Origin: Gemmatimonadota bacterium
GTDB lineage: Bacteria; Gemmatimonadota; Gemmatimonadetes; Palauibacterales; Palauibacteraceae
NCBI GenBank assembly: GCA_030598525.1
Contig: JAUVPT010000146.1
Location: forward strand, 1-5,170
DNA: 5,170 bases
Direction of reading: 5' to 3'
Shown: piece by piece, positions 1 through 5,170 of the stretch
How positions within the stretch are numbered: the first letter of the stretch is position 1
Layout: each line of letters opens with the position of its first letter
Translations under genes and position numbers: made by a program
The notes under the pieces: generated by a model
What the model was told of the DNA's origin: nothing
Seen by the model: only the letters and a program-made list of their open reading frames with translations
The model's database searches: none

Positions 1-1574
1 ACCGACTGGCCGAGGTCTCGAACGAGATCATCGATCAGTGTGTGGCCCAGGGCATCCCGTTCGCCCGCGAATACGGAGGGTTGCTGGACAATCGTTCGTT
101 CGGAGGCGCCCAGGTATCTCGGACGTTCTACGCCCGCGGGCAGACGGGCCAGCAATTGCTGCTCGGAGCCTACCAGGCACTTATGAAAGAGGTTCATAGG
201 GGACAGGTCAAGTTATACAATCAGCAGGAGATGCTGGATGTGATCCTGGTGGACGGGCAGGCGCGCGGGATCGTGACGCGACACCTGGTGACCGGGAAGA
301 TCGAGGTGCATCTCGCCGACGCGGTGGCCCTCGGCACGGGCGGCTACGCGAACGCGTTCTATCTGTCCACGAACGCCATGTACTGTAACGTCACGGCGGC
401 GTGGCGGGCGTACCGGCGAGGGGCCGGATTCGCCAATCCTTGCTATACGCAGATCCACCCGACCTGCATCCCGGTGGCCGGCGACTACCAGTCGAAGCTC
501 ACGCTGATGAGCGAGTCGCTGCGCAACGACGGTCGCATCTGGGTGTCGAAGACGGTGGATGACGACCGGGTCCCCGGCGACATCCCCGAAGACGAACGGG
601 ACTATTACCTGGAGCGCATGTATCCGGCGTTCGGAAACCTGGTGCCACGGGACCTGGCGTCGCGGCGCGCCAAGGACATGTGTGACGAGGGGAAGGGCGT
701 CGGCGATACGAAGCTTGGCGTGTACCTGGACTTCGAGGAGGCCATCCAGCGCCTTGGCTCGGACGTGATCGAGGCGCGGTACGGAAACCTGTTCGAGATG
801 TACGAGCGCATCACGGGTGAGGATCCCTACAAGGTTCCGATGCGCATCTACCCGGCGCCGCACTACACCATGGGCGGCCTGTGGGTGGACTACAACCTGA
901 TGACCACGGTACCGGGACTGTACGCGATCGGAGAGGCGAACTTCTCGGATCACGGAGCCAACCGACTCGGCGCGAGCGCCCTCATGCAGGGTGTGGCGGA
1001 CGGGTACTTCGTCCTCCCGTACACGATCGCCGACTACCTGGCACAGGCGAAGCTGGACCCGGTAGCCGAGGACGACGCCGAGGTGAGAGGCACCCTGGAG
1101 GGAGTCGAATCGAGAATCGGTCGACTGCTGGCTCTCGACGGTGATCGGACGATCAATTCCTTCCACAAGGAGCTGGGACGCATCGTGTGGGACGGGTGCG
1201 GGATGGGACGGAGTGCGTCCGGTCTAAAGGAGGCTCTCGAGAGGATTCCGGCGCTGAGGCAGGAGTTCTGGGAGAACGCGAAGGTCGTCGGCGAAGGGGA
1301 GTCGATCAACCAGACCCTCGAGCGTGCCGGCCGCGTAGCCGATTTCCTCGAGCTGGCGGAGGTCATGTGCCTCGACGCGCTGGTTCGCGAGGAATCATGC
1401 GGCGGCCACTTCCGTGAGGAGCACCAGACGCCGGAAGGCGAAGCGAGACGCGACGACCAGAACTTCATGCACGTGACGGTGTGGGAACATACCGGCGCCG
1501 ATACGGCACCCCGGGAGCACCGGGAGCCCCTTGAATTCGAAAACGTTCCTCCCACGCAGAGGAGCTACAAATAA
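1..1574 (+). CDS. sdhA: Succinate dehydrogenase/fumarate reductase flavoprotein subunit, 3' part (5' end outside window)
   Basis: Flavoprotein subunit of complex II, which oxidises succinate to fumarate (or the reverse) using covalently bound FAD at the cytoplasmic membrane face. The frame is open from base 3, upstream of the GTG at 42, so the gene enters from the left; 523 residues are visible. Full-length relatives are about 640 residues, so roughly 115-120 N-terminal residues, including the dinucleotide-binding glycine motif and the FAD-attaching His, are missing. Family signatures seen: GQTGQQLL, the HPT histidine (codon 456-458), the Glu of SESLR (513-515), the Arg of PRDLASR (648-650), the His of HYTMGG (861-863) and the Arg of GANRLG (963-965). 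By analogy with E. coli SdhA/FrdA these line the dicarboxylate site, and all are present. The C-terminal EESCGGHFREEHQT region is also typical. The stop TAA overlaps the sdhB ATG by one base, so translation is probably coupled. The subtype resembles the Bacteroidota/Actinobacteria group rather than the E. coli one. Direction (Sdh or Frd) cannot be decided from sequence. Confidence 0.97.
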   Translation, partial: RLAEVSNEIIDQCVAQGIPFAREYGGLLDNRSFGGAQVSRTFYARGQTGQQLLLGAYQALMKEVHRGQVKLYNQQEMLDVILVDGQARGIVTRHLVTGKIEVHLADAVALGTGGYANAFYLSTNAMYCNVTAAWRAYRRGAGFANPCYTQIHPTCIPVAGDYQSKLTLMSESLRNDGRIWVSKTVDDDRVPGDIPEDERDYYLERMYPAFGNLVPRDLASRRAKDMCDEGKGVGDTKLGVYLDFEEAIQRLGSDVIEARYGNLFEMYERITGEDPYKVPMRIYPAPHYTMGGLWVDYNLMTTVPGLYAIGEANFSDHGANRLGASALMQGVADGYFVLPYTIADYLAQAKLDPVAEDDAEVRGTLEGVESRIGRLLALDGDRTINSFHKELGRIVWDGCGMGRSASGLKEALERIPALRQEFWENAKVVGEGESINQTLERAGRVADFLELAEVMCLDALVREESCGGHFREEHQTPEGEARRDDQNFMHVTVWEHTGADTAPREHREPLEFENVPPTQRSYK

Positions 1575-2317
1575 TGAAACTCAAACTTCATGTGTGGCGG
1601 CAGGCCGGCGCGTCTGCAAAGGGACGGTTCGTCACGTACGAGGCGTATGCGAGCGAGCACATGTCCTTCCTCGAAATGCTCGACGTGGTGAACGAGGAGC
1701 TCGAGTCGAAGGGTGAGGATCCGATCGCGTTCGACAGCGATTGCCGGGAGGGGATTTGCGGCACCTGCGGGATGGTCATCAACGGCCGGCCGCACGGACC
1801 CTGGAAGCGCACGACCGTATGCCAGCTCCACATGCGTGAGTACAGCGATGGCGACGAGATCTGGATCGAGCCATGGCGCGCAGACGGGTTCCCGGTGCAG
1901 AAGGACCTGTTCGTCGACCGGGCCGCCTTTGATCGGATCGTGGCTGCGGGCGGGTACATTAGCGTCCGCACGGGCAGCGCTCCCGACGCCAATGCCGTAC
2001 TGGTACGGCAGGACAACGCCGAGAAGTCGATGGACGCGGCTTCCTGCATCGGGTGCGGGGCCTGCGTGGCCGCCTGCCCGAACGCCTCCGCGATGCTGTT
2101 CACCTCTGCCAAGGCGGCCCACCTGAACCTGCTCCCGCAGGGACAGCCGGAGCGATACGGCCGGGTGCTGGACATGATCCTGACGATGGAGGCTGAGCAG
2201 TTCGGCACGTGCACGAACCACGGCGCGTGCGAGAGCGCCTGCCCGAAGGAGATCAAGATCGACGTAATCGCGATGTTGAACCGCGATTACATGAAGGCGC
2301 TCCTGAAGGCGAGTTGA
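1574..2317 (+). CDS. sdhB: Succinate dehydrogenase/fumarate reductase iron-sulfur subunit
   Basis: Electron-transfer subunit of complex II, 247 residues, a normal length. It carries electrons from the SdhA flavin to the quinone site. The N-terminal plant-type ferredoxin domain has [2Fe-2S] ligands C57, C62 and C65 (in DCREGICGTCG) and C83 (in VCQLHM). The C-terminal bacterial ferredoxin domain has SCIGCGACVAACP (C158, C161, C164, C168) and CTNHGACESACP (C213, C219, C223). By analogy with E. coli SdhB, C158/C161/C164/C223 bind [4Fe-4S] and C168/C213/C219 bind [3Fe-4S]. The C65-C83 gap is longer than in E. coli but, as I recall, usual for this subtype. The ATG overlaps the sdhA stop (TAATG) and is preceded by AGAGGAG at 1558-1564 with nine bases of spacing, which supports the start. 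No separate membrane anchor gene follows, so sdhC is expected upstream of sdhA, as is usual in this group (inference). Confidence 0.97.
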   Translation: MKLKLHVWRQAGASAKGRFVTYEAYASEHMSFLEMLDVVNEELESKGEDPIAFDSDCREGICGTCGMVINGRPHGPWKRTTVCQLHMREYSDGDEIWIEPWRADGFPVQKDLFVDRAAFDRIVAAGGYISVRTGSAPDANAVLVRQDNAEKSMDAASCIGCGACVAACPNASAMLFTSAKAAHLNLLPQGQPERYGRVLDMILTMEAEQFGTCTNHGACESACPKEIKIDVIAMLNRDYMKALLKAS

Positions 2318-2336
2318 GGCGAACGGGCGGCGGATC

Positions 2337-2726
2337 GTGACTCTGGCGTACGTCGCCCTCGGTGGAGCCCTGGGAGCCCTGGCCCGGTACGGGATCAGCG
2401 GATGGGTGTACGACCGGATGGGCGAGAACTTCCCATGGGGTACGCTCGTCGTGAACCTGGTCGGCTGCCTGGCCCTCGGCCTGGTGATTCGGTGGCTCCA
2501 GGTCTCAGCGGTCGCTCCGGGAGTTCGCCCTTTCCTGACGATTGGGCTCCTGGGGGCGTTCACCACCTTCAGCACGTTCAGTTACGAGACCGTGGCGCTT
2601 CTCCAGGAAGGGCAATGGCTGCGAGCCGGCCTGTACATGGGCGGGAGCGTCGCGCTGGGTCTGATCGCCATGGTGGCCGGCATGGTGCTGGCCACTGCGC
2701 TCGCTCGAGCGGGAGGAGCCGCATGA
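2337..2726 (+). CDS. crcB: Fluoride channel FluC (CrcB family)
   Basis: Small membrane protein of 129 residues that exports toxic fluoride; FluC proteins work as dual-topology homodimers with two pores. Signatures seen: GALGALARYGISGW with R17, FPWGTLVVNLVG with N40, and LGAFTTFSTFS, where F78 and F81 match the pore-lining phenylalanines and T76/T77 lie in the region of the central sodium site. Four membrane segments are visible at roughly 2-18, 34-53, 65-88 and 97-122. The GTG start is the only start codon between the in-frame stop at 2304 and the conserved N-terminal motif. There is no strong Shine-Dalgarno in the 19 bases after sdhB, so translation may depend on coupling or readthrough from sdhB. 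That gap is also too short for a fluoride riboswitch, so fluoride-responsive control at this position is unlikely. The stop overlaps the start of the DUF190 gene. Confidence 0.95.
   Translation: MTLAYVALGGALGALARYGISGWVYDRMGENFPWGTLVVNLVGCLALGLVIRWLQVSAVAPGVRPFLTIGLLGAFTTFSTFSYETVALLQEGQWLRAGLYMGGSVALGLIAMVAGMVLATALARAGGAA
2711..2718 (+). promoter_or_regulatory. Ribosome binding site of the DUF190 gene
   Basis: GGGAGGAG ends four bases before the ATG at 2723 and lies inside the last codons of crcB. It settles the start of the DUF190 gene at 2723 rather than at any upstream codon of the same open frame. It is much stronger than anything before the crcB GTG, which suggests the soluble protein is made in greater amount than the channel (inference). 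Confidence 0.75.
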
Positions 2727-3112
2727 AGGCGTTCGAGGGTGACCGCACTCTGATGCGGATCTTCATCGGGGAAGGGGACCGCTGCGCGGACGGCTCCTAC
2801 AAGGGAACGCCCCTGTATCAAGCGCTCCTGCAGATGTTCCGCGAACATGGCTGCGCCGGAGCGTCCGTAGTTCAGGGGATAGCCGGCTTCGGGGCCAGCG
2901 CCCGGATTCACACGGGCAGCCTGCTTCGTCTCTCGATGGACCTGCCGATCATCGTCGAGGTGGTGGACACGGAAGAGAAGATCCAGGAGGTCCTTCCCCT
3001 GATGGACAGGATGATCGGCGGGGGCCTGGTGACGCTGGAGAAGGCCCACGTAGTTCTGTACCGCGCGGGCTCGAATTCAGAGGGTCCCGCTCCGGACGGA
3101 AAGAACGATTGA
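2723..3112 (+). CDS. DUF190 family protein, PII-like fold, partner gene of crcB
   Basis: A 129-residue soluble protein of the DUF190 family, whose known structures have a ferredoxin-like fold similar to PII signalling proteins and usually form oligomers. The biochemical role is not settled. Family signatures seen: LMRIFIGEGDR (10-20), KGTPLYQALL (27-36), a glycine-rich GIAGFGASARIHT (52-64), LLRLSMDLPIIVEVVD (67-82) and MIGGGLVTLE (97-106). The last 15 or so residues (AGSNSEGPAPDGKND) are polar, Gly/Pro-rich and probably disordered, outside the domain. The start ATG overlaps the crcB stop (ATGA) and has GGGAGGAG at 2711-2718, so expression is tightly tied to crcB. DUF190 genes are often found next to or fused with crcB, so a regulatory or sensing role linked to the fluoride channel is a reasonable inference, not shown. 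A longer open frame starting at 2402 includes this gene, but its N-terminal part is only crcB read in another frame. Confidence 0.93.
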   Translation: MKAFEGDRTLMRIFIGEGDRCADGSYKGTPLYQALLQMFREHGCAGASVVQGIAGFGASARIHTGSLLRLSMDLPIIVEVVDTEEKIQEVLPLMDRMIGGGLVTLEKAHVVLYRAGSNSEGPAPDGKND

Positions 3113-3129
3113 CGGCCGCCACGCGGCAC

Positions 3130-3135
3130 GAGGGG
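3130..3135 (+). promoter_or_regulatory. Ribosome binding site of tenA
   Basis: GAGGGG sits five bases upstream of the GTG at 3141. This supports the GTG start, which places the conserved TenA N-terminus in register with characterised proteins (Asp44 and Cys135 have the same numbers as in Bacillus subtilis TenA). Confidence 0.65.
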
Positions 3136-3140
3136 AATCG

Positions 3141-3806
3141 GTGACCTTCACGGACGAGCTGTATGAAGCGTCGAAGGACATCTGGGATGCGCAGGTGGCC
3201 CACCCGTTCGTGCGGGGAATCGCGGACGGCACGCTGGATCCCGCAGTCTTCGAACGCTGGGTGCGCCAGGACTACCTTTATTTAGCCGAGTTCTCACGCG
3301 TGTTCGCCTGGGCGGCGGCACGGGCGGATCAGCTGGAATCGATGGGTTGGTACGCTGCGGCCCTGCATCTCACGTTGAACACCGAGATGGAGCTCCATCG
3401 GGAGTACGCGGCCCGTTTCGGAATCGCTGCGGCGGACCTGGAGGGCGAGGAAATGTGGCCCACGACGAGGGCCTATACTGACTTTCTTGTCCGGACGGCG
3501 GCGGATGGCGATCTGGCGGACCTCGGTGCGGCCCTCCTCCCCTGTGCGTGGGGCTACGTCCACATCGCCCGCCAGATGACCGTCGGCAATGGCCCGGCGG
3601 ATCAGCGCTACGCTGACTGGATCGAGCAGTACTCGTCAGATGAATTCAGGCTCGCCGCTGAGTGGCTTCGCTCCGAGATGGACCGGCTGGCCGATGGGGT
3701 CTCGGCGACGAAACGTGACAGGTTGAGACACCTGTTCGTGTTGTCGAGCCGCTACGAATGGCAGTTCTGGGAGATGTGCTGGCACGGCGAGGCGTGGTCG
3801 CCGTGA
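3141..3806 (+). CDS. tenA: Thiaminase II / aminopyrimidine aminohydrolase, TenA family (Cys type)
   Basis: A 221-residue all-helical protein of the heme-oxygenase-like fold. TenA hydrolyses aminopyrimidine breakdown products of thiamin to hydroxymethylpyrimidine (salvage) and can also split thiamin; it acts in the cytoplasm as a tetramer. Signatures seen: HPFVRGIADGTL (21-32), RQDYLYL with D44, LNTEMELHREYA (79-90), ALLPCAWGY with C135, and SSRYEWQFWEM (202-212), where E206 matches the catalytic Glu205 of the B. subtilis enzyme. Because the nucleophilic cysteine is kept, this is the TenA_C rather than the TenA_E subtype. The GTG start is 28 bases after the DUF190 stop, so the gene is probably co-transcribed with crcB and DUF190. 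No other thiamin gene is visible and the short gap leaves no room for a TPP riboswitch, so thiamin control is not apparent. PqqC and other fold relatives are less likely given the intact TenA motifs. The physiological substrate is inferred from the family. Confidence 0.92.
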   Translation: MTFTDELYEASKDIWDAQVAHPFVRGIADGTLDPAVFERWVRQDYLYLAEFSRVFAWAAARADQLESMGWYAAALHLTLNTEMELHREYAARFGIAAADLEGEEMWPTTRAYTDFLVRTAADGDLADLGAALLPCAWGYVHIARQMTVGNGPADQRYADWIEQYSSDEFRLAAEWLRSEMDRLADGVSATKRDRLRHLFVLSSRYEWQFWEMCWHGEAWSP

Positions 3807-3821
3807 AGTGGGAAGGGCCCA

Positions 3822-3866
3822 TGGCGGGCAGGGGCGACGCCCCGCGCCGCCGCACCCTACCCGCCA
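3822..3866. terminator. Nested GC-rich inverted repeat between convergent genes, possible bidirectional terminator
   Basis: In the 71-base gap between the tenA stop and the convergent VWA gene stop, TGGCGGG (3822-3828) pairs perfectly with CCCGCCA (3860-3866). This encloses a tighter hairpin, GGGGC (3831-3835), loop GAC, GCCCC (3839-3843). The position is right for a terminator serving both genes, but there is no T-tract on either strand, so it is not a classical intrinsic terminator. It may act as a 3' stabilising structure, or Rho may be used instead. In such GC-rich sequence a chance repeat remains possible. Confidence 0.35.
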
Positions 3867-3877
3867 CGTGTCCCGGT

Positions 3878-5131
3878 TCAGTGGGACAAACGAATGACCA
3901 GGTCCTCCGCCACCTGCCTGAACACGGCACGCAGGTCCTCCGCCGCCGGGGCGAAATACATCCGGCCGCTCGGCTGATCCGAATTCACGCTTCCGTGCTC
4001 GTTCGCCAGCTGGGAAAGGTAGTCGAGATCAGGTCGGGCGAGATTGGACGCGAAAGGATTGCCCAGTCCGATGGTATAGACGTAGGCGCCCTCGCTACGT
4101 ATCCGGTCGGCGGCTGCGAGGCCCATGTCCCTGGCAATCTCACGGCCGCGAACGCCGTGCGGTGGAGGACCAGCTTCCGTCCACGCCTCGCAGTCGACCA
4201 CGTTTCGGCACGCGTCGGCAGCGGGCCTCAGCCACCGGTCCATCGGAATTGAGTTCGGGTTGTCCCAGTAGCCCCGGACCACGTTTCTCGCCGTTGCGGC
4301 GACGGCCAGGATTCGCCGCTCTCCACCAATCGTTCCCCGGAAGGCCGTAGGGCGCCCATCGGTGAAGAACACGACCACTTTCACGGCTCGCTCTCGTGTC
4401 TTCTCTCCGACGATCTGGTCGTATGCGAGCTGCAGACCTTCAGCCGTGTTGGTCCAGCCTACCGACGCCATGCCGTCCACCTGGTTCTTGGCGGCCGTCC
4501 TGAACGGAGCCTGGAGCGGCAGTCGCGTCTCGCCCCGGGTTCCGAAGGAAACGAGCGCCAGCTGATCCAGGTCGTCGCTGAAGTAGTCCACGAAGCTGCG
4601 CGCCGCGTCCTGAAGGTCGTCCCACGCGCCGGCACTGCCCAGGGAGCCTGACTGATCGATCACGAAGACCAGGTCGACGGGTGGGACGACGGCCGTGGCG
4701 CTGGAGCCGATGTCCACCCACCGGCGTCCGAGGAGGCGCATGAGCGACGTCCGCATGGGCCGCGTCGCTGTCATCGTAACCGTGTTGTCGCCATCCGGCG
4801 TGAGCCCGAAGATCACGTTGACCGTCGTTCCCGGATCGCCCGGGATGACTCCATTGGCGCGTGACATGGCCAGGGCCTGGTTCCGGGCTGTAGTCTCGCC
4901 GGCCCTCAAGGCACGAGCACCCGCGAGCACCCCGGCGTCCACCGCGCGCGACAACTCGGACCTTGCGATGAACGCCCGTCCCGAATCCAGGGCCAGGCCG
5001 GCCACGCCAAGCAGGATGACCATCCCCCCCGCGATGATCACTATGACCGCTCCCGTTTCACTGCGCAGTTGCATGATCAGACTGCGAAGCAGCCGGCGAA
5101 GCGTGGAAGCTCGAGACACGTGGGCGCGCAT
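3878..5131 (-). CDS. Tad/TadG-like membrane-anchored protein with von Willebrand factor A domain
   Basis: A 417-residue protein. After a basic N-terminal stretch (1-23) comes ETGAVIVIIAGGMVILLGVAG (25-45), one hydrophobic segment, followed by LALDSGRAFIARSELSRAVD and AGVLAGARAL. This is the N-terminal signature of Flp-pilus assembly TadE/TadG-like proteins, so the rest probably lies outside the cytoplasmic membrane. Residues about 153-415 form a VWA domain with a complete metal-binding MIDAS: DQSGS (D159, S161, S163), T227 in GWTNT and D258 in FFTDGRP. A region of about 80 residues between D258 and the later strand AYVYTIGLG carries two cysteines, C308 and C314, that could form a disulfide. 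TadG proteins take part in surface attachment or pilus assembly in Tad systems; here no tad ATPase, secretin or prepilin is visible, so the role is inferred. Compared with many TadG-like proteins the organisation is ordinary. The ATG at 5131 is chosen because AAAGGAG lies five bases upstream; a GTG at 5137 overlaps that site and is unlikely. Confidence 0.88.
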   Translation of the reverse strand: MRAHVSRASTLRRLLRSLIMQLRSETGAVIVIIAGGMVILLGVAGLALDSGRAFIARSELSRAVDAGVLAGARALRAGETTARNQALAMSRANGVIPGDPGTTVNVIFGLTPDGDNTVTMTATRPMRTSLMRLLGRRWVDIGSSATAVVPPVDLVFVIDQSGSLGSAGAWDDLQDAARSFVDYFSDDLDQLALVSFGTRGETRLPLQAPFRTAAKNQVDGMASVGWTNTAEGLQLAYDQIVGEKTRERAVKVVVFFTDGRPTAFRGTIGGERRILAVAATARNVVRGYWDNPNSIPMDRWLRPAADACRNVVDCEAWTEAGPPPHGVRGREIARDMGLAAADRIRSEGAYVYTIGLGNPFASNLARPDLDYLSQLANEHGSVNSDQPSGRMYFAPAAEDLRAVFRQVAEDLVIRLSH

Positions 5132-5136
5132 GACCA

Positions 5137-5143
5137 CTCCTTT
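5137..5143 (-). promoter_or_regulatory. Ribosome binding site deciding the start of the VWA gene
   Basis: Read on the - strand, AAAGGAG is followed by five bases (TGGTC) and ATG at 5131. The in-frame GTG at 5137-5135 begins with the last base of this motif and cannot use it, so the protein starts as MRAHVSRAST, two residues shorter than the longest open frame. No promoter can be called in the remaining 27 bases to the window edge; an upstream gene on the same strand is possible. Confidence 0.75.
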
Positions 5144-5170
5144 CGGACCTGTGAGCTACCGGGCAGCCTA

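Noticed and set aside
42..44. GTG at 42 as the true start of the flavoprotein gene
   Set aside because: The frame is open upstream to the window edge and encodes residues (RLAEVSNEIIDQC) that continue the SdhA family sequence; starting here would remove the FAD-binding N-terminus.
213..1166. Long open frame of 317 codons on the - strand, antisense to sdhA
   Set aside because: It lies fully inside the strongly conserved sdhA coding region, the translation is Arg/Val/His-rich with no recognisable domain, and such antisense frames are common in GC-rich genes.
2364..2381. Tandem 9-base repeat GGAGCCCTG x2 at the start of crcB
   Set aside because: It encodes the conserved GALGAL motif of CrcB proteins, so the repeat follows from protein sequence and codon choice.
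1565..2575. Open frame of 336 codons on the - strand across sdhB and into crcB
   Set aside because: It is antisense to two clearly identified genes, with low-complexity Arg/Ala/Pro composition and no family signature.
2702..2711. Ten-base palindrome CGCTCGAGCG just before the DUF190 ribosome binding site
   Set aside because: It is short, GC-rich and within crcB coding sequence; this is expected by chance in such composition and no operator family matches it.
2402..2722. N-terminal extension of the DUF190 frame as a fusion protein
   Set aside because: These 107 codons are crcB read in another frame, with no domain in them; the ATG at 2723 with a strong ribosome binding site gives a normal-length DUF190 protein.
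3282..3284. Rare TTA leucine codon in tenA as a possible bldA-type translational switch
   Set aside because: Another TTA occurs in sdhA (about 210-212), a gene needed for core metabolism, so TTA is not reserved for regulated genes here, and an actinobacterial host is not established.
3758..4252. Open frame of 164 codons on the + strand overlapping the end of tenA and the VWA gene
   Set aside because: It is an antisense shadow of the VWA gene and no known domain is visible.

Overview
The window is a GC-rich bacterial chromosomal segment with dense, conventional gene packing. It holds five genes on the + strand in one tight row, then one convergent gene on the - strand. No mobile element, CRISPR array, tRNA or rRNA was recognised. 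The succinate dehydrogenase subunits belong to the group typical of Bacteroidota, Gemmatimonadota and Actinobacteria, with signatures such as SESLRNDGRIWV and HYTMGGLWVDYN. High GC together with a Tad-like von Willebrand A protein would fit Gemmatimonadota or a related phylum. This taxonomic guess is weak and rests on remembered family signatures only.

Left part (1-2317): the 3' portion of sdhA (flavoprotein subunit of succinate dehydrogenase/fumarate reductase, cut by the left edge) and the complete sdhB (iron-sulfur subunit), overlapping by one base. The membrane anchor gene sdhC is expected just upstream, outside the window. Together they would form respiratory complex II.

Middle part (2337-3806): crcB/fluC (fluoride channel), then a DUF190 gene (PII-like fold) whose ATG overlaps the crcB stop, then a tenA-type thiaminase II/aminopyrimidine aminohydrolase gene 28 bases further on. 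Gaps from sdhA to tenA are -1, 19, -4 and 28 bases, so the whole + strand row could be one transcript. The crcB-DUF190 pair is a recurrent arrangement. Its attachment to sdhAB and tenA looks like operon hitch-hiking rather than a pathway.

Right part (3807-5170): a 71-base convergent gap holding a GC-rich nested inverted repeat, then on the - strand a 417-residue protein with a Tad/TadG-like N-terminal membrane anchor and a von Willebrand A domain with an intact MIDAS motif. Its start is better placed at the ATG at 5131, set by a good Shine-Dalgarno, than at the GTG six bases upstream.

I found no convincing new system. The most useful leads are the FluC-DUF190 module, whose DUF190 partner has no settled role, and the Tad-like VWA protein with a cysteine-containing insertion.
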